A stretch of DNA of 64,000 nt, from positions 1,644,501-1,708,500 of the forward strand of contig CM063249.1 of the NCBI GenBank assembly GCA_032158295.1, in the 5' to 3' direction. Below, one piece after another: positions 51,871 through 63,905 of this stretch; the first letter of the stretch is position 1; each line of letters starts with the position of its first letter. The DNA comes from Pycnopodia helianthoides. Its lineage: Eukaryota; Echinodermata; Asteroidea; Forcipulatida; Asteriidae. The notes beneath the pieces are model-generated. The model was not told the DNA's origin. It made no database searches and saw nothing but the letters and a program-made list of their open reading frames with translations. A program made the position numbers and the translations under genes.

Positions 51871-53600
51871 GGTTACTCAAGTAAACCTTCTGTTTCGTTG
51901 AATAACGTTTTTTCTTTAAATTATTGTTGAATTCTTGATGTTTCCATCCCAATTGCAACACTACTGTAAAGTACCAACTTGCTTCAGGGTTTCATTTAAT
52001 AGATTAATCACGATGGACGTGATTCCAGTCACCATGGAAACAAGCTCGCATCATCTTTGGTACAGCACACACATTGCCACCACGTTTGATAACACAGTAA
52101 CGGGTTGATTAATCTCTTGTAGTAATAATGCCTTCTTCCTTGCACTCATTAAACCATCCCAGACAGGCAACAAGCGCTGTGTAATTAGATTCTACAAAAT
52201 GAGTTCCTGGCATCGCAGGCCTAATGATTTAAAAGGGTTTTTGCAAACACTGCCGTGTTTGATTAAGCAGGGGCAAAGACATAAATTTGGAGGGAGCTTT
52301 TGTTGCACCGGACCCATTCATTTGTGTATGTTTTTCGATCTCATTTGGATGGGGGGGGGGGGACGGGGGGAAGGGACACACAAGGTTCAAAGCTCCCCCT
52401 TGGTTATGCCGCTGGTCAGCTAAAGACTTTTATCATACTGCCACCACTTTGGTCATGTTTAATGTATTCCATAACAGTAATGAATGCTAACATTCATTGT
52501 ACAAAAAGGAACCAGACTATTTCTCCTTCCGGCCTCGGTTTGGTTACATTGAGTTGAATGGGAATAAAATCAAAGATGGCTGCACCATGATAAAGCTCTA
52601 TAATGCTTGCAAAAGCAAACAGGAACAACAAACAAACCAATCCAAAGGTTTCACATGATCCCTTTTGCATGTGCGCTGTTTTTACACATTACCATATGAT
52701 ATTAAAATCAATATTTCTGTAAATTATTGTCAAGGCATCCATTTTGTTTTCACAACAGAAGTTGAGTTCTTGATTCCCAGATTGAAGGGCACAGATATTT
52801 GCTTCAATGTTCTTTTATTTCCCATCAAATATTTCCTTTAAAGAGGAAGTATTTATAGAAGAAAGTGTTTCCTTCAGAGTACATGCAGCGATGCAATAGC
52901 TTTTTATATTTTTTTTATATATATTTTTTATGAGATATTGCCCAACTCACAAACTTCAAGATGAGGGCTACACTTTACTGATTTAGGCTGTTGACCCGAA
53001 TCAACTGTCACCAGTGGCATGTTGCCACCTACTCCTGGGGCTGAAAAAATAGAATTCATGTAAACGATAATGATTGTATCTCCGATATACCTGAGCTAGA
53101 CCTCAAACACTAATCCTTCACTCCTTTGTGGGCTACTTTCGCTGCCTTGTCGACGTAATCTGACCAACAAACGGCACCAACAATGGAGCTCGATAAAGGG
53201 GGAACCTAAAAATCACTGGAGTGCAAATCACATGAGCACGGGGCCGTGACAATTTTGGAACGACTGTGTGCTGTCACGTGTTGGCATGCGTGCGAACGCA
53301 TTCTTAATTTATCCATGGTCCCTTACCCATCCTGTATAATACCTTAAAGTGACATCATTAAAAAAAATCTAATTAAATGTCATAAGCTGGATTACACTGA
53401 GAGACCGGATACCTAACCAAATAATCAGAGACAAGACAAAAAGACTGAGATCACAAGTTATGCAAACAAAATGAAATGGGCAGGACACGGATCAAGGATG
53501 GCAGACAGCCAGATGGCCAATCAGAACAACAGAATGGCAACCCAGAGTAGGAAAAAGATCCAGAGGCAGACCAAAGAAAAGATGGAGGGACGATATTGTG
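51871..53600. other. No exon recognised (probable gene B intron or 5' flank)
   Basis: I looked here for SVOP TM1-TM2 coding sequence (ADAMEM, ALLTxVVF, DxYGRK) on the minus strand and found none. A G-rich repeat at 52270-52420 shares TTCGATCTCATTTGG with 9650. Confidence 0.5.
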
Positions 53601-53624
53601 AAGATTGCAGGGAAGACCTGAGCC

Positions 53625-53825
53625 CAATTTCATAGAGTTGCTCAAGCAGAAAATTGTGCTGAATAACTTTCTGCTGAGCAAAAATAAGCAGGATACCAGT
53701 AAAAGGCAACACATGTGGAATGGTAATTTGGCTGATAACTTCATTCCGGTCAGCCAAATTGTTTTGTGCTTAGCTATGTTTCGTGCGGAAGCAGCTCTAT
53801 GCAATTGGGTCCTGGACCAGAGCGG
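53625..53825. mobile_element. MITE with GCCCAATTTCATAGAG ends, copy 1
   Basis: GAGCCCAATTTCATAGAGTT and AGCTCTATGCAATTGGGTC are inverted. It has an AAAAATAAGCAGGATA core shared with 57243-57450. Partial members are at ~11254 and ~37700. Confidence 0.8.
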
Positions 53826-53970
53826 CTAATGAAAGAACAACATGGAAGAGTCTGACAGAAGGCTACTTCCTGCAGTAGATGGGCGATGCCTAGGTACAAG
53901 GTAAAAGGTACAATGTAAAGTGATAATTTTTAACTAACCGTCCGGGCTACCTAAAAAGCAAACCTGACTA

Positions 53971-54226
53971 AGGCCTGCGCTAAACGTCGCACGTTTGTCG
54001 TGTCGAACTCAAACAGTTGTAAAATTAGGAATTAAATTTGACAAATTCGACAACGTTTAGCGCAAACCTTTTATTTAAGTTCGGCACTGCAGTGTAGCAC
54101 GGCAAGCCTGCCGTGCTACACGGTAGCGGCACGACACGGTGACAAACGTCGCGCTCTTGCCATGTCGAATCGAACTGAAAACATTTGAGTTCGGCTCGGC
54201 AAAAGTGCGACGTTTAGCGCAGGCCT
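53971..54226. mobile_element. MITE with GGCCTGCGCTAAACGTCGCAC ends and a perfect internal hairpin
   Basis: AGGCCTGCGCTAAACGTCGC at the left pairs with GCGACGTTTAGCGCAGGCCT at the right, with TA-containing flanks. The centre has GTGTAGCACGGCA, four bases, then TGCCGTGCTACAC, a perfect 13-bp stem. Confidence 0.9.
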
Positions 54227-55480
54227 AACTCACAGCACTCTTGATTAGGGTTTGCATGGTGGGCAGGTGTCTAAGTGGAGGCCTGACATTTTTTGTGACA
54301 CATTTTTAAAGTCCCTATAACATGTACTAACCATCAGGTTTTTTGCACTTTCAAGTTTAATGTATTGCTTATGGCATTTTCTGCAATTTATGCAAATGAA
54401 AACAAGTGTTCTTGATGTAAAGTTTAGAACAAGAGTAAATTTTCTTTGAACATTTTCGAGGCATTTTTTGTGGCATTTTCTGTAAAAAACAGAAGAAGTA
54501 GTTTAAAAAAAAAAATTAATATAAAGAGTAAATTATCTATCAGGATAAAAAGAGTGCGTGGCCAAGAAGCTACTCTCCGTCTGAGCATACGGAATTAATG
54601 ATGACGATGGTACTCTTAATTTATATTTATTTATTTATTTTATCAATTTGGCAAGTGCTCGATGAGGATCTTGCAGGTACAATACAATAAACTATAAACG
54701 AAGAGAGTTTTTCTTGTGGAGGTGCAATTTCAAAACAAATTTCAAAAACGTTCTTCTGTCAATAAAACCAACGCACGCTAAAAGTATTACTACATTTTCA
54801 GTAACAAAACTCAATGATATGTTGAATCTGAACAGTGCAGTGAAACAAAACATATCGTTTTTTTTTGCTGAAATTCATAAAACAGGTTGTCGTGCCCAAT
54901 TGCTGTTAACGGTTTAAAAAAAAAGAAAAGGGTAGTCTATACTTTTATACGAGAGGCGATTAAAAATAAGGCATGTACACTGGGCAGGACTTTATAGGCT
55001 ATAATTACATGAAAATAACATGACAATTTTGAGAGCATGGCGTCTCACATTGTAGCATCAGGAATAAAAGGGCTTCATGCATGGTCTCATTTCACTTCAT
55101 TGATTCCATCACTCCAGCAAACCCTGCTATAGCCATCAGTGAATCATAGCCTTCAAAGTTCAAACTAATCAAGTGTTTCAACCTTACCCTCTCACCTACA
55201 TGTAATCTAGTCATCCTAGTCTGGTTGTAGTGTTTCTAATTTGTTTCTCTCGTTTTAACATTTCTGTTTTTATTTGTTTGTTTTAGTTCTTGTTTGTCAA
55301 ATCTGTTTATGCATCCTTTATTTGGCGTTTGCGCTGTTGGATGTTGTGTGAAACAAAAAAAATAATATACAATAATAAAAAAAAAAATTACGTTTGGTTT
55401 TTCCTCAACGCTTGTGTTTGATAAGCACTGTCCACTCTGTTGTTTGCCAAGTCCTGTGCAAATAAATTAAACCCACAGGA
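54227..55480. other. No gene recognised
   Basis: AT-rich sequence with short ATTT and AAT microsatellites (54615-54640, 55360-55390). No exon-like or family-like frames. Confidence 0.4.
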
Positions 55481-55660
55481 GTATTACTTGGGTGGGATTC
55501 GAACCTACAATAATAATAATATTAAATAGTGAACACATATAACCCGCCATATCTGTCAGACAATTGACTCTCCTGGCAGAGGTGTTCTACCTCTACCACC
55601 ACCAGAGCAGCTGTCCCACCACTACACCACCGAGCTTGCGCGGTGACAAGAGGCTAGTTC
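55480..55660 (-). mobile_element. tRNA-derived SINE with AAT insertion
   Basis: Minus-strand GCAAGCTCGGTGGTGTAGTG at the head and GGTTCGAATCCCACCCAAGT at the B box match 18785-18895, separated by extra sequence including (AAT)n. Confidence 0.65.
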
Positions 55661-56175
55661 AAATCCTGTGATTAGCACGGGGGTACTGCAACAATTTAGT
55701 AGATTTATAATCAGTTTTTGTTGTGACTGATCTATTAACCCTCCTACTGTCCGTGACTCTTGGCAACATTTTCCAGTGAGTTGACCAACCATTTGAAACC
55801 ATTCGACTGCCAAGGTTGTGTACCGTGGCACAACTGTGCACAGAACTAACTGTGTACTGTGTACATGCATTCCCTCATGGTATCATATTTCAGGCTGGCA
55901 TAGTTTATCTATCATTCAAAACCACTTGAATGGTATTGAATGGTCAGACAGCAAGAGGGTTAATACTGTAATACCTATTCTTCATCAGGGAAGAAGAACA
56001 TTATCCTTGGTTTTTATCCAACAACAAAGTGTGATAATTAAGCACTGAAAGCGCATAGGAAAATTCTAGCAAACAGCAAACCTGTCTGGGTTTTGAGGCA
56101 TTGTATGGTGAGGTATCAATGTACATAATGTATTTAGTTTGCGGTAATACCATGTGTATTGTATCTACTTTAATG

Positions 56176-56396
56176 TGTAGATTTGTTCTTTGAGAACTTG
56201 TCTTGCTATTTTTTCTTAAGTTAAGCGAAAGTAGTAGTCCAGGCCCATTTCCTACCTCCCGCCCAGATAGTAGTTAAAAAGCAGGACAGCTCTCGTCAGA
56301 ACTATAGTCCCAAATCTACTCCGCTGCAGTAAAATAAATAGAAAGGCAAGTTCTCAAAGAAAAGAAATCTACACTCTCGAAGAAAACAAATCTACA
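56176..56396. mobile_element. MITE with TGTAGATTT..TTTGAGAACTTG ends
   Basis: GTGTAGATTTGTTCTTTGAG then AACTTG at the left is inverted at the right (CAAGTTCTCAAAGAAAAGAA then ATCTACAC). An internal exon-like frame bounded by CAG and GTAGG is a chance reading of the element. Confidence 0.8.
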
Positions 56397-57242
56397 CAGC
56401 AAAGTAGAAACATACACATGGTGGTACCACAAACCATAGAGCAAGCTGAATAGAGCATAGCAAACCTGTCACTAATACAAGTACAATGCACTTTAATCTC
56501 CAACAAACCACTGGGTAAACTCTCTGTATAAATTATTACTAAACCACCTACTCCATGTACACATAGCGTGAACACATGTATGACAAGTAGCTACACAAGT
56601 CACTCCCCCTAAACCAGACCATATGGACGTTTTTATTCTATTTTGTCCACGGGTCTCGAGTCAAGACGTGTTTTTTTTTCCCTGGCGTGTCAGACACTAT
56701 GCATAATTCTCCGTTTGTGACGGACTGTGTTACACTATAGTGTGATGGCAGCTGTAAACGCCGCCCGGCTATTTTTGAACACCCCCCCCCCTCCCGATTC
56801 AGAATGATAAATGTCAAGTTGATGAAATGTTTCGGAAGGCGACGAACGATTGACGCCGGTAGCCGCTGATATCACTAAATTGTTAAATAAAGCCGAGATT
56901 GGGAAAGGCTTTTCAGGAAAGAGTTAACGATGCTAATTTACAATATTTGACGATCTCAGCACATACCCCAGGGATTAAAACCTGTGATATTGAGGAAATG
57001 AAATCGATAGCTGTACAAATTAAAACAAAACAAAGTTACTGCCAATTAAACATTTTGCGGTACTTTTTGCATAATTTGCCCCATAGAGTATCTTAGTTTA
57101 TGATCTCTAATAAATGGAAAATTTCTGTAAATCCATTTGGAAGAGTTGGTGCATTTCATTACTCTAGTTTTCAAATGAACACACCATACAACCATAGAGC
57201 AACCTTGCTCTATGATACAACCGACCTGTGGAAATTTATTCT

Positions 57243-57450
57243 CAAGTCTGGGCCCAATTTCATAGAGCTGCTTTTAAAAGCAGACAATACCGCTTAACAG
57301 TTTTTCTGCTAAACAAAAATAAGCAGGATATCAGTCAGTAGTGCATTGTGACATGGCATTTTGGCAGGTAACCTGTTCTGGTAAGCATAATTGTAGTGTT
57401 CAGCTTAGTTTTGTGCTTTTAAAAGCAGCTCTACGAAATTGGGCTTAAAA
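57243..57450. mobile_element. MITE with GCCCAATTTCATAGAG ends, copy 2
   Basis: GGGCCCAATTTCATAGAGCT and AGCTCTACGAAATTGGGCTT are inverted, with AAAAATAAGCAGGATATCAG and two TTTTAAAAGCAG blocks inside. Confidence 0.85.
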
Positions 57451-57729
57451 GTGGTCACATTTTCAGTGAATACAATGAAAAACAGTTGGCCTTTCGTCTG
57501 TGATTTTGAGAAAATTTTCAGGGTCTGAATTTTTCAGGGGAAATTCCACTCGACTGCAAGGCTTGCAGCTCTCAACTTTTACTGGCGTAGAAATCTTTTT
57601 TTCACAAGACCAGAATCAAAGTGAGAAAAGTAATTCAACACAATCTGACATGTAAACTGTTTTGATTGTGAACAAGCACTGAGAAAAGAGAAGATTACTC
57701 CCATTTGTCTTCATCGAAAGATATTTATC

Positions 57730-57960
57730 AGACTCATAGTTAATATTTGAACGTATCTTTTTATTTTATTTTGGGTTGAACAAAGACGATTGACTAGAGC
57801 ATTGTTTGAGCCTATGACCTCCAGATTAACGTGTCGGCGCTCCACCAACTGAGCCATCGCCCTAATGTTGGCGGTTTCCCTACATGTATTTGTTTTCAAT
57901 ATCTTTGTTCGGGGGTGCCATGGGTACCAGTCAGAAGCCAAATCAACCCGTGACTGTTGT
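57730..57960 (-). mobile_element. tRNA-headed SINE, second copy
   Basis: The minus strand reads GGGCGATGGCTCAGTTGGTG GAGCGCC, then GAGGTCATAGGCTCAAACAA, matching 33107-33308 with more substitutions. The same GTTCGGGGGTGCCA leader (plus strand) is present. Confidence 0.75.
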
Positions 57961-58065
57961 GTAGCCAGGGATCACACCCAAGTTTACCCCAGTCCGTTTC
58001 CTTTGTGGTTTATTACTTGATAATTATTTTTAATTAAAGATATTACACAGTGAGATATTATTATT

Positions 58066-59570
58066 TGGGTTATGAGTTAACTGGTCCAAAGCTAAAAGCA
58101 CTAGCCTCGGACTTACAGCCAGTCCTTATTCAGTTATTTCTTCAGATGCTACTTTTTGACTTTGACAATTTTTTATTTTTTTTTTCAGGAGAATATATTT
58201 CTTTGGAGGACTGACGAAAAAGCTATTTACAATGTTTTCGTATTGGTTACAACAACACGATGTGATTTTAAAGTGACCTCTGTCCAAGTTGTGACCAAAT
58301 AAAGTTTGGGAACTTGTGCATGGATTGACTGCCATCATTGTTTCTAGAATTTCTATGACAACATGTACAGTATGTTCTCTAAAAATGTAGTAAACACATT
58401 GAGATGCAATTGCATGGCATTACATGGATGATCAGGGCACTGCAATGAGTGATAAAAATATACCAGCACATAAAAAATGCTATTAGTATAAATCTGACAG
58501 AATACTAATTTCACATTATAAAATGAATGTCTCTAATACCCTTTTTAAAGGAAATGTCTACATATTTTTTTATAATGTCTATAGTCAAAGGGAAAAAGAC
58601 AAAGCTTCTACATGAAAAAAATGTGTTTTTGACAAACCAGCCGTGTACCACATTAATAACCTATTTTAAGAATTGGCAAATTTGTGACTTTCTGTGTCAC
58701 ATTTGTGTCGTCTACGTTCATCAAGAACAATTTGGTAAATTTTCAATCGATGGGTCACCATCAACTGGGGCTGCAACCATTACAGAAAGATCTGGGTTGC
58801 TATCAAAATGATTTGAAATTAAATTTGCCGGGAACTGTTTTAGCTAACCAATGCAACTGGGTCGTAAGTTCTCAAAACGAAACAAATATACTTAAAGAGG
58901 GGCCCCAAGGTCAAATTCGGTTTTGTGATCCACTAATTTTCCAATAGATAGAGTCTTTATGAAAATGGAGGTAATAACTTACTAGTCTCTAACTTACAAG
59001 TCTCTTACCTACGTTAAAATGGATACAAATGCCATTTATATCATTGGATAAGAAAACCCAATTGGATCTGTACATTCCAAAGGGGAATATTTGCGCCAGT
59101 CAAAAGGTCAAATTTAATTCTGTTTTGATTGAATATCATCAAAATTCAGGAAGCCTCTAAAAATTCTCTGCTACAAAATAGTACAGACCATAACATTCGA
59201 AATGTGATGTCATCAAGCATTTTTTTAAGTTTAAACAAAAATGCACTTGAAGGGTATCAAACACAGTGGAATTATTAACCAGTCTAACCTGAAGTTAAAA
59301 ACTTTTAATGCTTTTTCCTACATTCAAAAGGACTTTATCTATTGGAAAAGAAGTGAATCGCAAAATGGAATGAAACCTTGGAGTCCCTCTTTAAAACAAA
59401 CGGTCCGCAGAGTGTCTGTTTGCTTAAGTTATAATATGCAAACCATGCATGCATTTAAAATCCTCAAACATTTTACGACCTTCGAATATTCTCTAAAGTA
59501 ATTCAATATTGCAGGGCTCTCCAAAATGCTCCAGATTGCATAGTAGAACTTTTAAAATATTTGTTATTAT
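58066..59570. other. No gene recognised
   Basis: Frames of 86-94 codons here have no domain, no splice support and no recognisable family. No tandem array seen. Confidence 0.4.
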
Positions 59571-59579
59571 AATCATTTG

Positions 59580-59955
59580 GGTAATGAAACCAAGAATGCT
59601 TCATAAGTGAACTTTAAAATGATAAATCACTGTAGCTCGCAAGCCTAAGGGAATCTGTAAACAACAAGGGTGCTTGGCATGTGAACCAGAAACACCGGGT
59701 TAACCAAGTCTTCCAAGATAACGCTACTCTTCCAAGATAAGCGTTCTGGGTTCTTTTACTTGCACTACATGTACCAATCCTACTACATGGGCCCTTATGG
59801 CTTAATGTCCCATCTGAAGGACAAAGCTATTATGGTAAAGTATCTTGCTCAAGGACACCAAGTGCCATGACCAGGACTCGAACCCACACTCTGTTGATCA
59901 GAAACATCAGAGCCAGAGTCTGGTGCTTTTAATAACAGCTGGGCCATGACACCCC
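59580..59955 (-). mobile_element. tRNA-derived SINE, near full length
   Basis: Read on the minus strand: tRNA-like head, GAGTGTGGGTTCGAGTCCTG, GGTGTCCTTGAGCAAGATAC, a damaged CCTTCAGATGGGACATTAAG, GTAAAAGAACCCAGAACGCT, then the TTGCGAGC tail also seen at 1572-1715. Confidence 0.82.
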
Positions 59956-60519
59956 ACTGTCAAATATAAACATCACAAATTCCTATGACCTTGTTTCAAT
60001 TCAACGTGCTTTGGCCAAACTGGATCAAACTGCTTAAACAGCTTTATGAAATCCGGGCCCAGGACCTATTCGAACATTTTAACCTGGGTTCTTGGAAATA
60101 AATTGATATAAGTTTTCCTGGTCAATATCGACAAAAAAAACTCATCCAATTAAAAATCTGGCTCAGTCAATTTCCTTGGAAAATAACTGCTCCGTTGCCT
60201 CAGTAATCATCAGTCAAAAGGAGTGAATTCAATTTCAACAGTTGAGCATTCACTTGTCAAATCAGATTATTCCAATTCACTGGTCGCAAAGATCAATTTC
60301 AAACAAACAAGCAGCAACTGAAAAAATGGGGAAATTTAATTTCATGATTTCATCAATTGTAAATTAGGTAAATTACCAATCGAGTTCGCGCAAGGACCAA
60401 TGGTTAACTAGTGGTTGTTTAGTGACGTACGTAGGGCATGCGCACAGATGTTGAAGTGCGAACGACTCAAGTCAATGTCAATGCGACCGGTGGCTCATTA
60501 TCATTTTCTGATAACTGAT

Positions 60520-60690
60520 CCACTCTGCACTGTGCTATGAAAACGGCTAATGGTAACCAGCGATGCGACCATGCCCGGTAGGCTGGTTCCAAACAGTCGA
60601 CTAGCACTGTGCTATGAAAACGGCTATTGGTATCCAGCGATGCGACCATGCCCGGTAGGCTGGTTTCAAATAGTCGACTAGCGTAGTCCA
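60520..60690 (+). repeat. ~80-bp direct duplication
   Basis: CACTGTGCTATGAAAACGGC through GATGCGACCATGCCCGGTAG GCTGGTT to AGTCGACTAGC occurs twice in tandem with a few substitutions. Confidence 0.9.
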
Positions 60691-61119
60691 ACTATCGTTG
60701 ACTAGACAGAGTTCAAGCTAACTTAAGTTGAAATATGGTCAACGATACTTCTTGCGCAAAACTTGGCCATAGTAGAAATTCAACTGAAAAATTGTGAAAA
60801 TGTAGTCTTGAAATGAATGCCTTTAAATAAAAAATAGAATGACTAAAATGAACGTAAATAAAGAAGATATCATGAGTGAACATTAAAGAAATTGAATGCG
60901 AAATTGAATGCGAATGAATTAGGGCAAAATGCATGAATTTGAAAGTCGTGTCAATGAAATTGAATAAATTTTTGCTGAATTTGTCTGGAAAAAAAGTGTG
61001 ACACTTCCTGCCAAAACTTTAAAAAAGAGAGTTTTATTTGTCCGTCAAATAGATGAGAAGAAGAGCTTTCAATTATAACCCTCAAATGAGGAATGTTGTC
61101 AGCACATGCCCCATAATCT

Positions 61120-61375
61120 AATCTTTCCATTGTCTTAACCACATCGTACACACTGGTCAGCTCATACATGTATGCCATGAGATCGAAAGCTAGACCATCA
61201 ACATGGGACAGTGGTTTGGTGAAAAAGGACAGGACAAAACTCTGCCAGCATCCTTTGTGTACAAAATCGGTCTGAATAAATTGTCTGTCAACTGTCAATG
61301 TTGAACCAAATTATACAAAATATGTAGCAAATAAATAGGCTGAAATTTACCCAGGCAATACCTGGACATGTAAGC
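61120..61375 (-). repeat. Dispersed repeat, inverted copy of 6655-6870
   Basis: CATTGTCTTAACCACATCGT and CCAGGTATTGCCTGGGTAAA-type ends correspond to the 6.7-kb copy in opposite orientation. Here a 115-codon minus-strand frame is open (with GLAFDLMAYMYELTSVYDVV), but the other copy is full of stops. Confidence 0.55.
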
Positions 61376-62295
61376 AACACACTCAGATAAAGAAATTGTT
61401 GAAAAAATGCAAAAAAAAACATGTATCTTTCAACGTAGGCCTACAGAGTATTTAAGACATCGCATCAAATTGAAGTATCACATTGATACCATGTCTGATG
61501 TTCTGCATGAAGCTGTCTTCACCTGTATTTAATGCCGAGATATGCCTTGTTTTGGCACTGGTGTCACATACATGTATGGCCAATAATTTATGACTTAAAA
61601 ATAATATAATTCATTTACCCCTAGCAATGCCTATAATGCAACGTTACATAATGTACATCAATCACATTAATAACATACACCAAGATGGCGTACGCCAAGC
61701 TGGCATACACTACACATTCATTCTACACTTGTCAAAATCAGTTCAACCCTTGTTAACTGTGAAGACCTTTTTTTCCCAATATTGGGAAAAAAGGTTGATA
61801 TTGGTTGATATTTATCAACCAATCATACTGTTACAATATAAGAAAAACATTTGACTCAACATCTCATTATGTAATAAAACGACCGACCAAAACAAAAGAA
61901 ATAGCCTACTCAAGTATGCCTGAGTGTGGAGTAAATGAAATTAAAAAAAAAAATTACTGAAAATGCCAGCTGAGTGGTAGACTGAGGAGAGAGATTCAAT
62001 TAATTTCTTATTTATCAATTGCAATGCCATTGAAATCTAATTAATTATCTCTATAATGAAATTATAATTACAATATTCTAATAATACGCAGTTCTTATTG
62101 CAGCACTTTATCACCGACGGACGTCTCAAATCACTGCTCATTTTTCTATCAAGTATGCTGAGCTATTGTGGGATCATGACACCTCGTAAAGGCTTTTCAT
62201 AAATATTGGGTGATGCGGCACATTCTGCAGCCACCAACCCCAGAAACAGAGGGGCAAACATTCTCTTCACAGTAGCCTAAGTGTACTGGGTTCTT

Positions 62296-62696
62296 TTAAA
62301 GGCACATTACAGAATTGGTTTTTGCTAACAAAACAGTTGCTGGCAGTGTAAGCACTTTACGTAATCCACCGTATACATAAACTGACAAACCTGTAGAAGT
62401 TTGAGATCGATCGGCTGTCTGCTATCTGGGTCACGAGAAAATAGTGAAAAACCAATTACACATTTGCATGAAATCATATAGATTCAACAAATGAATAAAA
62501 CGCTCACTGAGCAATAAACTCCAATCGGAAAATTGGTTTATTCATTTCTCATCAAATATGGCATTTCAGACAGAAATATTTCAAGGGATGTTTTCTACTA
62601 TCATCATCATTAGACCGTGTAAGTTTTATGTAAATCTGTGATCAAAAAGTATATTTTACAAGTTTTGTTCTTACCAATTCTGTAATGTTCCTTTAA
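62296..62696. mobile_element. TTAA-flanked MITE, copy 2
   Basis: Near-identical to 10504-10888, with TTAA at both ends and the AAGGCACATTACAGAATTGG terminus. The next bases (AAGGCACATTACACGA) look like the start of another copy cut short by a SINE. Confidence 0.88.
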
Positions 62697-62885
62697 AGGC
62701 ACATTACACGATACACGAGATCTACGGCTTTAGGGCCCATCCGAACAACAAAGTACAAAGCAATTAGGGTTACATAAGTGTCTCGCCGAAGGACACAAGT
62801 GCCATGACCGGATCTGAACCCGCACTCAGATATCATAAGAACACGAGTTCGGTGCAATGAATTGCTCGGCCAAGAAACTTCACAG
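62697..62885 (-). mobile_element. tRNA-derived SINE, partial
   Basis: On the minus strand: CTTGGCCGAGCAATTCATTG head, GAGTGCGGGTTCAGATCCGG, GTGTCCTTCGGCGAGACACT and CGGATGGGCCCTAAAGCC. Confidence 0.75.
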
Positions 62886-63204
62886 CAATATCCATACTTA
62901 GCGTACACAAAAGAGCACACTGTATTCCACGGCTTAGCGAGAAACTTTTGCATATGTTCACGTACTGTATAAATGCATGTTACTAATAATTTTTTACTTA
63001 CACAGCTACATGTACATGTTGCACAGATATTTCACACCACCCATGAAAGTTGAGAATGGTGACCAACAAGGCAGAGCAGGTCTGAAACTTTGTTGCTGTA
63101 AGGGCAAGGCAGTTTTGTGTACAGGGTGAGGGCACCTCACAGGCATGATATTTGGCCCTTGGAAAAAACAGTAGGACAACTTGTTTGAGTACAAGGGCTG
63201 ACCC

Positions 63205-63372
63205 AGGCCTGGAATTACATGGAGGCCACGGAGGTCATGGCCTCTGTTGCCCCTGGTCTTGGCCATGGTGCCCCTTCAAAAGTTCCCAAAGACTTTAAGA
63301 TTTTCCAATGGAAGTGCCCTTTACAAAATGGAAATGGCCTTGCCCTCTCCAAGATGAAATTCCAGACCTGCT
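63205..63372. repeat. MITE-like repeat shared with 48700-48845
   Basis: AGGCCTGGAATTACATGGAG at the left and AAATTCCAGACCTG at the right are roughly inverted. The interior matches the 48.7-kb copy. Confidence 0.65.
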
Positions 63373-63654
63373 GACCTATGATAAAGTTTTTCTTTAAAGA
63401 GTGTATTTTATCCTTCCTTGTTTTTATGTTTTTTTTTTAATGTTCTAATGGGGATTGTTTCTTCAGACAGTGATTTAGTTCGCTTTTGGGCAATCCCTAG
63501 AATGCTGCTTGTTTTTCAAGTTTTCTACATACATGTATTCCTCTGTTTTTCGTATTTCTAGGTCTGACTGTTATTGTAAGTCTTCTGTTCAATGTATTTC
63601 AGTGTTTTTTAAAAGCCTGCCTGAATGAATAAATAAATCAATATACAATAAGTG

Positions 63655-63905
63655 TAATGGTGGTGGCCGAGTGGTCAAGTGCGCTGGACTCAAACTCAGG
63701 TGTTTCTGAGTTCGAGTCCCAGTCCTGACACTTGTGTCCTTTTAAAAGCAAGACACGTTTCTTCAAATGGCTTTTGGATGGGACCTACAGCTGTAGGTCC
63801 CTGTGTGTTGTGTATTATGCACGTATAAGAACCCAGTAGACTTCTTGTTAAAAGGAGAGGATCGCCCCCCTTGTAAACCATTTAGTGGTGCTACAATGTA
63901 TGTAT
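63655..63905 (+). mobile_element. tRNA-derived SINE
   Basis: The head GTGGTGGCCGAGTGGTCAAG TGCGCTGGACTC...GAGTTCGAGTCCC has clear A and B boxes. The body has ACACTTGTGTCC, TTTGGATGGGACCTACAGCT and GCACGTATAAGAACCCAGTA. Confidence 0.82.

Noticed and set aside
56258..56332. Exon-like minus-strand frame between TTTACTGCAG and GGGAG|GTAGG
   Set aside because: It lies wholly within a MITE with complementary ends (56176-56396), has no transporter similarity, and does not extend gene B.
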